From: Sulfitobacter indolifex
Lineage (GTDB): Bacteria; Pseudomonadota; Alphaproteobacteria; Rhodobacterales; Rhodobacteraceae
Reading direction: 5' to 3'
Length of the DNA: 64,000 bases
Assembly (NCBI RefSeq): GCF_022788655.1
Contig: NZ_CP084951.1
Location: forward strand, 124,001 to 188,000
How positions within the stretch are numbered: position 1 is the first letter of the stretch; each line of letters begins with the position of its first letter. The notes below the pieces were generated by a model. The model was given only the letters and a program-made list of their open reading frames with translations, was not told where the DNA came from and made no database searches. The translations under genes and the position numbers were made by a program. Of this stretch, positions 32,186 to 40,907 are shown one piece after another.

Positions 32186-32914
32186 ATGACGACCCAATGC
32201 CGCTATTGCCCCCTACAACGCAAAGATGCGTTCATCCCGATGTCGAAAGAAGAGCTGAGCTTCATGGAGAAGTTCAAGTCCGGCGAACTGACCGTTGAGC
32301 CCGGCACGCCGATCCTACTGGAGGGATCGAACGCACCCCAGCTTTATACCGCCCTTACGGGTATGGGCATCCGCGACAAGACGTTGGAAAACGGCAATCG
32401 TCAGGTCATTAGTTTTGTTTTTCCCGGTGATTTCATTGGTTTGCAGGCGGGCATTATGGGTGAAATGGGCCATTCGGTTGAGGCCCGCACCCATATGCGA
32501 CTGTGCGTCTTCAACCGCAGCGAGTTTTGGAATTTCTTCAAATCCCACCCCGAACGCGCCTTTGACATCACATGGCTTGCCGCCATCGAAGAGCACTTCA
32601 TGGGCGAAGTCCTTGCCACCATCGGTCAGCGCACCGCGATACAGGCCATCGCTTGGGCGATGGTCAAGATTTTTGAACGCGGGCAATCGCTGGGCATGGT
32701 GACTCACAATCAGATGCCGTTGCCTTACTCGCAACGCGATCTGGCCGATGCCCTTGGGCTTTCAGTGGTTCATACCAACAAAACGCTCGGCGCACTGAAG
32801 GAACGGCAGTTGCTATCGTGGTCCGACAGGGTATTGCAGATTAACAACCTTGCCGCCTTGGCGAAGGTCGGTATGACCTCCCTAGAGGGCCGTCAGAAGC
32901 GACCCTTGTTGTAA
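32186..32914 (+). CDS. Crp/Fnr-family transcriptional regulator
   Basis: Regulator of 242 aa. The N-terminal cyclic-nucleotide-binding-type barrel covers about residues 20-130 (VISFVFPGDFIGLQAGIMGEM is the conserved strand-turn region). A helix-turn-helix lies at about 187-215 (YSQRDLADALGLSVVHTNKTLGALKERQLL). Only two N-terminal cysteines are present (Cys5 and Cys8, CRYCPL), plus one at about 110, so it lacks the four-cysteine cluster set of true Fnr and is probably not a classical oxygen sensor. It is divergent from the degenerate receiver gene. Its stop lies three bases from the stop of the convergent YihY-family gene. Confidence 0.87.
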   Translation: MTTQCRYCPLQRKDAFIPMSKEELSFMEKFKSGELTVEPGTPILLEGSNAPQLYTALTGMGIRDKTLENGNRQVISFVFPGDFIGLQAGIMGEMGHSVEARTHMRLCVFNRSEFWNFFKSHPERAFDITWLAAIEEHFMGEVLATIGQRTAIQAIAWAMVKIFERGQSLGMVTHNQMPLPYSQRDLADALGLSVVHTNKTLGALKERQLLSWSDRVLQINNLAALAKVGMTSLEGRQKRPLL

Positions 32915-32917
32915 CTT

Positions 32918-33847
32918 TCATTCATTCTCGACTTCAATAAAAGTGTCCGCCGCCTCTGCCCCGCGCCGCCCCCGCGGTTTGGCCGGTCCGATGGTACTGT
33001 CTGGCTTTGTACGACGTTCAACCTGCGCGTTAAGCGCGGCTCCGAACAGGATCAAAAAGCTGCTGATCCAAAGCCAAACCAGCATCGCAATGACGGCCCC
33101 GATTGAACCATAAACCTGATTGTAGTTGCCAAAATTGGCGACATAATAAGAAAACCCAATTGAAATTACTGCCCAAGACAGTACGGCCAAAATCGCCCCG
33201 CTGCTGAGCCAAGGGAGCCGCGCCGCACGCCGGTTCGGCCCAAAGCGGTAAAGCACCCCAACACCGGCGAAGAGCACCACAGTCGCCACAGTCCAACGCA
33301 GCAGATCAGCCACAGCGTTGCCAAAGGGGCCAAGGGGGATAAAAGCAAGGATGATGGGTGCGACCACCACCGCCAGCAGCGCCACGATCCCGACAGCCAC
33401 AAGGCTGACCGTTAACAGGAGCGCATGAAGGTAGTGTTTGGCCGCATTGCGGTTGCGCTCATTGTAGACAGAGTTCAGCCCAATCACCATCGCGCCGACC
33501 CCTGCGCGCGCTGACCAAAGCGCCACCAGCAGGGAAACGATACCCGCCCAGCCGAGCGTATCCGCCCGCGCGGTAACCAAACCCGTTACCTGAGTATTAA
33601 TGATGTCATAGACATCGTCAGGCAGCAGCCCGCGTACGTCTTCCAACTGGGCTATCACAACCACCGGGTCTGAGATCAGCCCCAAAAGCGCGATCAGCGC
33701 CGCTAACGCCGGGAAAAGTGACAACATCGCGAAAAACGCCACCCCGGCCGAGATCAGCGCAAGATTATCGCTCGCCGCTTGCTTCAAGCTGGCCTTAAAG
33801 GCATCCCAATAGATCGCCGGTCGGGTCGGAGGTCTGCGCAGTACCAA
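32918..33847 (-). CDS. YihY/BrkB-family inner-membrane protein
   Basis: Integral membrane protein of 309 aa with about six helices; the family was once called ribonuclease BN in error. Typical parts are ISAGVAFFAMLSLFPALAALIAL near residue 32, LWSARAGVGAMVIGLNSVYNE near 107-130 and YGSIGAVIAMLVWLWISSFLILFGAALNAQVE near 240-270. The C-terminus is Arg/Glu-rich and cytoplasmic. Members are believed to be transporters or envelope proteins; the substrate is unknown. It converges on the Crp/Fnr-type gene and lies downstream of the FNT-type channel gene on the same strand. Confidence 0.85.
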   Translation of the reverse strand: MVLRRPPTRPAIYWDAFKASLKQAASDNLALISAGVAFFAMLSLFPALAALIALLGLISDPVVVIAQLEDVRGLLPDDVYDIINTQVTGLVTARADTLGWAGIVSLLVALWSARAGVGAMVIGLNSVYNERNRNAAKHYLHALLLTVSLVAVGIVALLAVVVAPIILAFIPLGPFGNAVADLLRWTVATVVLFAGVGVLYRFGPNRRAARLPWLSSGAILAVLSWAVISIGFSYYVANFGNYNQVYGSIGAVIAMLVWLWISSFLILFGAALNAQVERRTKPDSTIGPAKPRGRRGAEAADTFIEVENE

Positions 33848-33895
33848 AGCAATTCCTTTTAGTCCGACCCCGGCGTTGGCCGGGACCCACTTGCG

Positions 33896-34741
33896 TTATG
33901 TATCCTCCACATCGTCGCGGACCTGACCCCAAGCGACAAGGGTAAAGACCAACGTGCCGCCGATGATGTTGCCAACAAGCACCGGCAGGAAGAAGCCAAA
34001 GATCGCCTGATTGATGCCCAAACCGCCATGCAAGATCAGTGTCGCCATCTCAACGGAGCCTGCGACGATATGTGTGAAGTCCCCCGCCGCGATAAGCCAT
34101 GTGAATGTTAAAATCAGAAAAAACGCCGCTTCATCTGCCTCGGGCAGCATCCAAACAATCAGCGCGACAATCACGCCCGCAGGAATCCCGCGCCAAAACC
34201 CTTCTGCTGGGGCCATGCCGGTGGCATGGTCCGACAGACTGATGATGGCGGGCAAAATCTCGGCAGGGATGGCGGGCGTATAGACAAACAGTGCCGCCGC
34301 CGCAAAAGCGCCGATCACATTGGCCCCCAAAACCACCCCCCAAAGCCGCAAAAGACTGCCAAAGATATGCCAGCTGCGTTCCTGCATCAGCGGCAAGACA
34401 GTGGTAATCGTATTTTCAGTAAATAATTGCATCCGTCCCATGATCACTGCGATGAACCCCAGCGAATAGCCAAGGTTCTCCACCAGAAACCGCCAGTTTG
34501 CATCGGGCAAATACGTCCGAAAGATCGCCTCCCCCAAAACCGAGAGGCTGATCAGCATCCCAGCAGATATTCCCGACCAGATCAGCGACCGGTTGGTGCG
34601 GTTCAATTCATCACGCCCTTCGCGCCGGATCACCTCATAGATCAGCTTAGGTGAAAGCGCCGCCGCCTCACTGACCGAACGTTCTTCAGCCTCCTCCTGT
34701 ACGGCGGAATGAGGGGGCTTGTTCTGGATCAGTGGGGCCAT
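33896..34741 (-). CDS. Formate/nitrite transporter (FNT)-superfamily channel, YfdC-like
   Basis: Membrane protein of 281 aa with six predicted helices. It has a charged N-terminal tail of about 55 residues (PPHSAVQEEAEERSVSEAAALSPKLIYEVIRREGRDEL) characteristic of the YfdC branch. Family-like segments: LGYSLGFIAVIMGRMQLFTENT near residue 88, LLRLWGVVLGANVIGAF near 127, and FTHIVAGSVE near 221, equivalent to the region that carries the pore histidine in FocA. FNT channels pass small anions such as formate, nitrite or hydrosulfide; YfdC substrates are not established. GGAAA lies 8 bases before the start. Confidence 0.85.
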   Translation of the reverse strand: MAPLIQNKPPHSAVQEEAEERSVSEAAALSPKLIYEVIRREGRDELNRTNRSLIWSGISAGMLISLSVLGEAIFRTYLPDANWRFLVENLGYSLGFIAVIMGRMQLFTENTITTVLPLMQERSWHIFGSLLRLWGVVLGANVIGAFAAAALFVYTPAIPAEILPAIISLSDHATGMAPAEGFWRGIPAGVIVALIVWMLPEADEAAFFLILTFTWLIAAGDFTHIVAGSVEMATLILHGGLGINQAIFGFFLPVLVGNIIGGTLVFTLVAWGQVRDDVEDT

Positions 34742-34925
34742 CAGCGTGTTTCCTAGAAATCATGGACATGATGAACATAGACCTCCGCGGCCCCGCGCAC
34801 AGCAAAAAGCCGACCTTATCTATTCTATGCGCCCGGTTTGCCGCCAGTATACGCTTGCCGATCGTTTCTTGACGAAGCGTCACTTGCCACTTGCCAATCC
34901 CGTGCGGGCGTTCAAACATGCAACC

Positions 34926-36206
34926 ATGAATAGCAAGACTTCCTCCGCCATTGAGGCCAAGCGCGACGACCTGATCGCCCTGACCCAAGACCTGATCCGC
35001 ATCCCGACGTTGAACCCGCCGGGGCAGGATTACCGCGCCATTTGCGAATACCTTGATCGCCGCCTGTCGGCACATGGGTTCGAGACACAGATGATCCGCG
35101 CCTTTGGTACGCCGGGCGACAGCGAAAAATACCCTCGCTGGAACATCATTGCGCGCCGCGAAGGTGTGCGGGGCGGTGATTGCGTGCACTTTAACAGCCA
35201 TACCGATGTCGTTGAAGTCGGCGCAGGCTGGACCTTCGACCCCTTCGGCGCAGAAATTTCCGACGGTAAAATCTATGGCCGTGGCACCTGTGACATGAAG
35301 GGTGGTCTGGCCGCATCGATCATCGCCGCCGAAGCCTTTATCGAAACGCACCCGGACTTCGAAGGCGCGATTGAAATTTCCGGCACCGCCGATGAGGAAT
35401 CCGGCGGCTATGGCGGTGTCGCTTATCTAGCTGAACAAGGTTTTTTTAACCCCGAAAAGGTCCAGCACGTCATCATCCCCGAACCCCTGCACAAAGACCG
35501 CATCTGCCTAGGCCACCGCGGCGGCTGGTGGGCAGAGATCGAAACCAAGGGCGAAATCGCTCACGGCTCCATGCCGTTCCTTGGGGATTGTGCCGTGCGT
35601 CACATGGGCGCGGTCCTAAACGAGTTCGAGAACAAACTTTTCCCGGCAATGGCCGCCCGCCGTACGGACATGCCTGTGGTCCCCGAAGGGGCCCGGTCCT
35701 CCACCATGAACATCAACTCGATCCACGGCGGCCAGGCCGAACAGGCCGATGACTTTGACGGGCTGCCCGCCCACTGCGTACCGGATTCCTGCCGCATCGT
35801 GATCGACCGACGGTTCCTGGCCGAAGAGCCATTGGATCAAGTGCGCAGCGAAGTGACCGACTTACTCGAAGGGCTGCGCGCCAGCCGCTTGGATTTCGAT
35901 TATGAGCTGACCGAGCTAAACGCGGTGCTGCCGTCAATGACCGACCGCGAAGCGCCAGTGGTGCAAACGGTGTCCCAAGCGATCCAAGATGTGATGGGCA
36001 AAGCGCCGGAATATGTCGCCTCGCCCGGCACTTATGACCAAAAGCACATTGACCGGATCGGCAAGCTGAAAAACTGTATCGCCTATGGCCCCGGCCTACT
36101 GGAACTGGCGCATAAACCTGACGAATACATCGGCATCGACGACATGGTGGATTCCGCCAAAGTCATGGCCGCCGCCCTGGAATCGCTCCTACTTCCCAAA
36201 GCCTAA
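34926..36206 (+). CDS. M20-family metallopeptidase (ArgE/DapE type)
   Basis: Zinc-dependent deacylase or peptidase of 426 aa. I take ATG 34926 because the preceding part of the longer frame overlaps the divergent FNT promoter region and has no family character. Metal ligands and active site: HFNSHTDVVEVG (His92, Asp94), GRGTCDMKGGLA (Asp123), GTADEESGGYG (Glu157 base, Glu158) and VIIPEPLHK near 184. This is the pattern of acetylornithine deacetylase and succinyl-diaminopimelate desuccinylase. Because true argE or dapE normally lie in other contexts, the substrate is probably another N-acyl amino acid (inference). It is monocistronic, with a hairpin after it. Confidence 0.9.
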   Translation: MNSKTSSAIEAKRDDLIALTQDLIRIPTLNPPGQDYRAICEYLDRRLSAHGFETQMIRAFGTPGDSEKYPRWNIIARREGVRGGDCVHFNSHTDVVEVGAGWTFDPFGAEISDGKIYGRGTCDMKGGLAASIIAAEAFIETHPDFEGAIEISGTADEESGGYGGVAYLAEQGFFNPEKVQHVIIPEPLHKDRICLGHRGGWWAEIETKGEIAHGSMPFLGDCAVRHMGAVLNEFENKLFPAMAARRTDMPVVPEGARSSTMNINSIHGGQAEQADDFDGLPAHCVPDSCRIVIDRRFLAEEPLDQVRSEVTDLLEGLRASRLDFDYELTELNAVLPSMTDREAPVVQTVSQAIQDVMGKAPEYVASPGTYDQKHIDRIGKLKNCIAYGPGLLELAHKPDEYIGIDDMVDSAKVMAAALESLLLPKA

Positions 36207-36214
36207 CCGAGATC

Positions 36215-36239
36215 GGGCGCCGTCAGGCCCGTGGCGCCC
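36215..36239 (+). terminator. Hairpin terminator after the M20 peptidase gene
   Basis: A 7-bp stem GGGCGCC (36215-36221) with GGCGCCC (36233-36239) and an 11-base loop, followed by the pyrimidine-rich run CTTCCATCTTTATCCTTTCTT. It begins 9 bases after the stop. Confidence 0.65.
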
Positions 36240-36292
36240 CTTCCATCTTTATCCTTTCTTAAATACCGATCCCGAACCCTCAACCGGGCGGA

Positions 36293-37555
36293 TCACCCGC
36301 GTTTGTCCCCCGCACTGCTCAGCGCCAACCCCTCGACAATCGCCGTCAACGCCGCCCCCCGGTGCAGTTCCGCCCGCGGGAAACGCGCGCGCAGGGCTGC
36401 TTCGACCACTTCCATCAGGCTCGACCCGCCAACGAAGATCAACCGATCCACCGCCGCGGCTTCAATACCTGCTTCGTACAATGTCGCCTCTGCCGCCGCA
36501 CCGATTTTTTCGGCCTGTTTGGAAAGCCGTTTGCGCATCCAATCACGCGGCAGCGGAAGCGTGGCGCGGGGTTTCAGCATCGACACGTCGATCACCGGTT
36601 CCGCGTCCCCCTCTGCACCTGCGCCATTGGCACGGATCTTACCCGCCTCGACGGCAAAGGCGAGGTCATGACCCAGCTCTTCGTCGAGCACTTTGATCAA
36701 CCGGGCCAGACGTTTGGGATGTTCGGCGAATTTATACAAATCTGCTGCGGCCTTGCGGGTGTCAGGCCCATACAAAAACGGGATCTTTGCCCAAGTTGCC
36801 AGATCGTTAAAAATTGCATTGGGCGCAAGGTGGGTGTCGCCGCCAAAAGCATGACGAATTTCGCTGCCCATGCCCAACTGAGGCATCACCCGTCCGATTG
36901 ACAGCCAGCGGTCGAAATCGGTTCCGCCAAGGCGGATACCGTGGCTGGCCAGAATGTCGATCTCATCATTGCCGCGCTGGCGGAACAGAGTGAAATCCGA
37001 GGTGCCGCCGCCGATATCGACCACCAGACCCAGATCCCCCGGTTGCAGGGCCGCACGATTGGCAAGCGCTGCGGCTTCTGGCTCGTTCATGAAGTCCACA
37101 TGGTCAAACCCGGCCCGGCCATAGGCTTCGCGCAGGTCTGTCAGGGCTTGGGCATCCCGCGCACCGTCGGCCGAGTGAAAGCGCACCGGACGACCTGAAA
37201 GCACCGCATCAAAGCGCGAACCCGTCGCCGCCTCGGCTCGTGATTTTACCGTCGCCAGAAATCGCGCGACGATGTCGATAAAATCCAGCCGTTCGCCCAA
37301 AAGCACCCGCCGTTCCCGCATAAGACGTGTGCCAAGCAGGCTTTTCAGCCCGCGCATATAGCGCCCTTCGGCCCCGGCCAGCAGCGCGTCTGAGGCGGCA
37401 GCCCCGATGCGCATTTCCTTCGCTTCGAAATCAAAAAATACCGCCGTCGGCAGCGTCTGCGCTTCGGCCTCCAGCGCGATCAGTTGCGGAACCCCATCCA
37501 CTGCAATGCCCGCGGCAGTATTGGACGTTCCAAAATCGATCCCCAACGTAGCCAT
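36293..37555 (-). CDS. Hsp70-family protein, YegD-like
   Basis: ATPase-domain-only Hsp70 homologue of 420 aa. It has phosphate loop 1 GIDFGTSNTAAGIAV (residues 5-19), NEPEAAALAN near 160, phosphate loop 2 LVVDIGGGTSDFTLF near 178-192 and the adenosine motif IFVGGSSLMEVVEAAL near 378. The substrate-binding and lid domains of DnaK are absent, as in YegD. GGAG lies 6 bases before the ATG. Function of YegD proteins is not settled; a role in protein quality control is assumed from the family. It is alone on its strand between the M20 and binding-protein genes. Confidence 0.9.
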   Translation of the reverse strand: MATLGIDFGTSNTAAGIAVDGVPQLIALEAEAQTLPTAVFFDFEAKEMRIGAAASDALLAGAEGRYMRGLKSLLGTRLMRERRVLLGERLDFIDIVARFLATVKSRAEAATGSRFDAVLSGRPVRFHSADGARDAQALTDLREAYGRAGFDHVDFMNEPEAAALANRAALQPGDLGLVVDIGGGTSDFTLFRQRGNDEIDILASHGIRLGGTDFDRWLSIGRVMPQLGMGSEIRHAFGGDTHLAPNAIFNDLATWAKIPFLYGPDTRKAAADLYKFAEHPKRLARLIKVLDEELGHDLAFAVEAGKIRANGAGAEGDAEPVIDVSMLKPRATLPLPRDWMRKRLSKQAEKIGAAAEATLYEAGIEAAAVDRLIFVGGSSLMEVVEAALRARFPRAELHRGAALTAIVEGLALSSAGDKRG

Positions 37556-37713
37556 GGCGTTCTCCTAATGCCTTTTTCACAGATGATCTGACGCGCGCCA
37601 CCTGTGCAAAGCACCCGCGATACCCTTCCCGCGCGCGCTTGGCAACGAATGCTGGCGCGCCGCGCGGGTTTTAGCTAGCCTCTGAGAAAAATACGCGAAT
37701 ATGGGAGAACTTC

Positions 37714-39198
37714 ATGAACCGTTTGAACCGCTTAATGACTGGGGTGGCCGCTGCGGCTTTGGCTGTTGCCGCCACAGGGGCGCTTGCCAAAGACGACATC
37801 ACCGTCGCCTTACAGCTAGAGCCGCCACACCTTGATCCAACCTCTGCCGCCGCCGGGGCCATCGACTCGGTGCTTTATACCAATGTTTTCGAAGGGCTGA
37901 CCCGGTTCATGGGTGATGGTTCTGTCGTACCGGGGTTGGCCGAATCTTGGGAGATTTCCGAAGACGGGCTGACCTATACCTTCAAACTGCGTGAGGGTGT
38001 GACATTCCACGACGGCACCACGATGGACGCCGAAGACGTCAAATTCACCCTTGATCGGATCAACGCCGAGGACAGCGCCAACGCGCAAAAGGCGCTCTAC
38101 GCCGCCATTTCTGAGGTCACTGTCGTCGACCCACAGACCGTTGAGGTCAAGCTGAGCGAGCCCAACGGCAACCTGCTGTTCAACTTGGCATGGGGCGACG
38201 CGGTGATCGTGGCACCCGAATCCATCGAGGCAATCAAACAAACCCCCGTCGGCACCGGCGCGTTCAAGTTCGACGAATGGCGCCAAGGCGACAAAATCAC
38301 CCTGTCGCGCTATGACGACTATTGGGGCGACGCGCCTGCGTTGGCCAGCGCGACGTTCAAATTCATCTCAGACCCGACAGCAGCTTTTGCCTCGGTCATG
38401 GCCGAAGATGTTGATGTTTTCGCCGGCTTCCCCGCACCCGAAAACATTCCTCAGTTTGAGGCAGACCCGCGCTTTCAGGTGCTTGTCGGTTCGACAGAGG
38501 GCGAAACGATCCTGTCGATCAACAACCAACGGGCGCCGTTCGATAACGTCAAAGTCCGCGAGGCTGTGGCCCATGCGATTGACCGTCAGGCGATTATAGA
38601 CGGGGCGATGTTTGGATATGGCACCCCCATTGGCACACATTTCGCCCCGCACAATCCCGACTACACCGATCTGACCGAGATGAGCGCATACGACCCGGAG
38701 AAGTCCAAAGCGCTGCTCGCCGAAGCTGGTTTTCCGGATGGGTTTGAGACGACCCTGCACCTGCCGCCCCCTTCCTATGCCCGTCGAGGAGGCGAGATCA
38801 TCGCCGCGCAACTGGCCGAAGTCGGCATCAAGGCGCAGATTACCAATGTCGAATGGGCGCAATGGTTGGAGACTGTTTTCAAAGGCAAGGATTTCGGTCT
38901 GTCGATCGTAAGCCACACCGAGCCGATGGACATCAACATCTACGCCAACCCGGATTACTACTTCCAATATGACAATGCAGAGTTCCAATCTTTGATCGCG
39001 GAGTTCAACAAAACCGCAGACCCCGCAGCGCGTAGCGAGATGCTAGCCAAGGCGCAGCAAATCATCGCGGAAGACTATGTAAATGGGTTCCTGTTCCAGC
39101 TGGCTTTCCCGACGATTGCCAAGGCGGAAGTACAGGGGCTGTGGGTGAACGCACCAACCCAAGCCACCGATCTCAGCGGTGTAAGCTGGGCCGACTAA
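37714..39198 (+). CDS. ABC transporter substrate-binding protein, peptide/opine/nickel family (SBP_bac_5)
   Basis: Periplasmic binding protein of 494 aa with a Sec signal peptide at residues 1-25 (LNRLMTGVAAAALAVAATGALA). The mature part is a large two-lobed SBP_bac_5 receptor: QLEPPHLDPTSAAAGAID near 33, VFEGLTRFMGDGSVVPGLAESWEIS near 53, TYTFKLREGVTFHDGTTMDAEDVKFTLDR near 88, and NNQRAPFDNVKVREAVAHAIDRQAI near 270. GGGAGA lies 6 bases before the ATG. Members bind di- and oligopeptides, opines or similar compounds. The matching permease and ATPase genes start 760 bases downstream, beyond an oppositely oriented gene. It ends at a strong terminator. Confidence 0.92.
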   Translation: MNRLNRLMTGVAAAALAVAATGALAKDDITVALQLEPPHLDPTSAAAGAIDSVLYTNVFEGLTRFMGDGSVVPGLAESWEISEDGLTYTFKLREGVTFHDGTTMDAEDVKFTLDRINAEDSANAQKALYAAISEVTVVDPQTVEVKLSEPNGNLLFNLAWGDAVIVAPESIEAIKQTPVGTGAFKFDEWRQGDKITLSRYDDYWGDAPALASATFKFISDPTAAFASVMAEDVDVFAGFPAPENIPQFEADPRFQVLVGSTEGETILSINNQRAPFDNVKVREAVAHAIDRQAIIDGAMFGYGTPIGTHFAPHNPDYTDLTEMSAYDPEKSKALLAEAGFPDGFETTLHLPPPSYARRGGEIIAAQLAEVGIKAQITNVEWAQWLETVFKGKDFGLSIVSHTEPMDINIYANPDYYFQYDNAEFQSLIAEFNKTADPAARSEMLAKAQQIIAEDYVNGFLFQLAFPTIAKAEVQGLWVNAPTQATDLSGVSWAD

Positions 39199-39222
39199 TG
39201 TAGGGGATACCTAAGCACGACG

Positions 39223-39252
39223 AAAAAGGGCGCGCTGTGAAGCGCGCCCTTT
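39223..39252. terminator. Bidirectional terminator between the binding-protein and HdeA-like genes
   Basis: An 11-bp perfect stem AAAGGGCGCGC (39225-39235) with GCGCGCCCTTT (39242-39252) and a 6-base loop. It is flanked by A5 on the left and TTT on the right, so it can work on both strands. The genes on either side converge on it. Confidence 0.9.
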
Positions 39253-39272
39253 CTATTCAAAACGAAGACCTA

Positions 39273-39710
39273 TCAGTCTTTGCCGCGCAAGCCAGCTGCG
39301 GCTTCGCTTACCAATGCACCTGGGTTCTGGTTACAGACGACAACGAAGTCTTCCATAGCCTGCTGCATTTCGGTGTCAGCCATTTCGTCTGCGGACTCAG
39401 AATCTTCGACAGCTTTTGTGTCGTCGATCAGGGAGTCTTCTGTCTCTTCAGCGTCTGTCGCTTCAGCGGCAGTGATGTCGCTTGGCTCGGTACCGTCACT
39501 CTTGGTTTCGGTGATCATGGAGCCACCGTGGCCGCCGTCCTCAAGCTCAGCGATTGCCATGGAAGCGACTTCCATTTTATCTTCATTGCTGAGTTCTTGA
39601 TATTGCGCGCATGTCATGGTGGCCATGTCCATGTGAGCAGCGGCGAAAGCGGGTGCAGAAACGGTGCCCAGAAGGCCGGCGATCGCAAGTGTTTTCAAAG
39701 TCGTTTTCAT
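39273..39710 (-). CDS. HdeA-like periplasmic protein with acidic insert
   Basis: Secreted protein of 145 aa. The start at 39710 has GGAG 6 bases upstream; the longer frame is rejected. Residues 1-24 form a Sec signal peptide (LKTLAIAGLLGTVSAPAFAAA). The mature protein begins with MTCAQYQELSNEDKMEVASMAIAEL and ends with VVVCNQNPGALVSEAAAGL, with cysteines at 34 and 126. This spacing from both ends resembles HdeA/HdeB acid-activated chaperones, which have one disulfide. Between them lies a strongly acidic, low-complexity stretch of about 50 residues (67-115), absent from E. coli HdeA. An EcfG-type promoter lies upstream, so it is probably induced by stress. The family assignment is tentative. 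Confidence 0.65.
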   Translation of the reverse strand: MKTTLKTLAIAGLLGTVSAPAFAAAHMDMATMTCAQYQELSNEDKMEVASMAIAELEDGGHGGSMITETKSDGTEPSDITAAEATDAEETEDSLIDDTKAVEDSESADEMADTEMQQAMEDFVVVCNQNPGALVSEAAAGLRGKD

Positions 39711-39745
39711 TTTAATCTCCAGTTTTTCTCTGTTCTCCCGAAGAC

Positions 39746-39770
39746 AACCCCGCATAGCGGATATGGTTCC
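39746..39770 (-). promoter_or_regulatory. EcfG-type promoter of the HdeA-like gene
   Basis: On the minus strand GGAAC (39770-39766) is followed by 17 bases and GTT (39748-39746), with G in place of the consensus C before GTT. Transcription would start about 30 bases before the ATG at 39710. The placement matches the other EcfG-type sites in the window. Confidence 0.55.
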
Positions 39771-39959
39771 AGCGCATAGCAAGAAACCGCGATAACCTAG
39801 CGTGCTGGGTCTCAATCCGGCTGTCCGGCATGCGTTTTTTCCCTTAACGCGCGGCTCTATCAGTACAGCCCCTCGAATTTCAGCGTTTTTCATCGTGGCC
39901 ATTGCGAAACTGCGCGCGGGCTCTGGACCCTCCCGACCGCGCCGCCTAACCTCCGCGCT

Positions 39960-40907
39960 ATGGTGCGCTATGCGTTGAAAAGATTTCTCTCCCTGCTCAT
40001 CAGCCTCGCCGTCGCGTCGCTGGTGATTTTTGTGGTTATTGAGGTCGCCCCCGGCGATCCGGCCTCCTTTATGCTGGGTCTGAATGCCCAGCCTGAGACA
40101 TTGGCCGCCCTGCGCAGCGAACTCGGCCTCGATCAATCGCGGCCCGAGCGTTACCTCGAATGGGTCGGCGGGATGCTGCAGGGGGATTTCGGCACCTCTT
40201 ACACCTATCGCACCCCAGTGACCGAAATGATCGGCGACCGGCTGTGGGTCTCGGTGCCTTTGGCGCTTTATGCGCTGACGCTTTCCGTCGTCGTGGCTTT
40301 TCCCGCGGGCATCTATGCCGCGTCACGCCGAGGGCGGGCAGGCGACATCGGGGTAATGGGCGCGACGCAATTGGGCGTGGCGGTGCCAAACTTCTGGTTC
40401 GCCATGATCCTTGTGTTGATTTTTTCGATCAACCTGCGCTGGTTCTCGGCGGGCGGCTTCGTCGGCTGGGACAAGGGGCTTTTTGCCGGGCTGCACGCGC
40501 TGACCCTTCCTGCCATTGCGCTGGCCTTGCCGCAGGCGGCGATCCTCGCGCGGGTCATGCGCTCAGCCCTGTTGGATGTAATGGGCGAAGATTTCATGCG
40601 CACCGCGCGGGCCAAAGGGCTGACCGCGCGGCAGGCCCTTTGGCGGCACGGGCTGCGCAATGCGTTGATCCCGGTACTGACGATCATCGGCTTGCAGTTC
40701 TCCTTCCTGCTGGCCGGGTCGATCATCATTGAGCAGGTTTTCTACCTACCCGGCCTTGGACGGCTGGTGTTCCAGTCAATCTCCGCGCGGGATCTGATCG
40801 TGGTCGAGTCGGTGGTGATGCTTTTGGTCTTCTCGGTGATCTTGGTGAATTTCCTCGTTGATCTGGCCTATGCCGCCGTCGACCCCCGGCTGAGGGCGCG
40901 CACATGA
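39960..40907 (+). CDS. ABC transporter permease (DppB/OppB type)
   Basis: Inner-membrane permease of 315 aa with six predicted helices. The N-terminus YALKRFLSLLISLAVASLVIFVVIEVAPGDPA is typical of DppB proteins. The cytoplasmic coupling (EAA) loop is near residue 195-225 (VMGEDFMRTARAKGLTARQALWRHGLRNALIPVLT), which contacts the ATPase. The next permease overlaps by 4 bases. No good ribosome site is seen before the ATG, and the upstream 249 bases contain the opposing HdeA-like promoter. With DppC-like and fused ATPase partners it imports peptides or similar solutes. Confidence 0.92.
   Translation: MVRYALKRFLSLLISLAVASLVIFVVIEVAPGDPASFMLGLNAQPETLAALRSELGLDQSRPERYLEWVGGMLQGDFGTSYTYRTPVTEMIGDRLWVSVPLALYALTLSVVVAFPAGIYAASRRGRAGDIGVMGATQLGVAVPNFWFAMILVLIFSINLRWFSAGGFVGWDKGLFAGLHALTLPAIALALPQAAILARVMRSALLDVMGEDFMRTARAKGLTARQALWRHGLRNALIPVLTIIGLQFSFLLAGSIIIEQVFYLPGLGRLVFQSISARDLIVVESVVMLLVFSVILVNFLVDLAYAAVDPRLRART

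Noticed and set aside
37628..37672. GC-rich stem followed by TTTT upstream of the SBP_bac_5 gene, as a terminator
   Set aside because: CCCGCGCG and CGCGCGGG pair, but the loop is large and no plus-strand gene ends before it. A leader attenuator is possible but unsupported.
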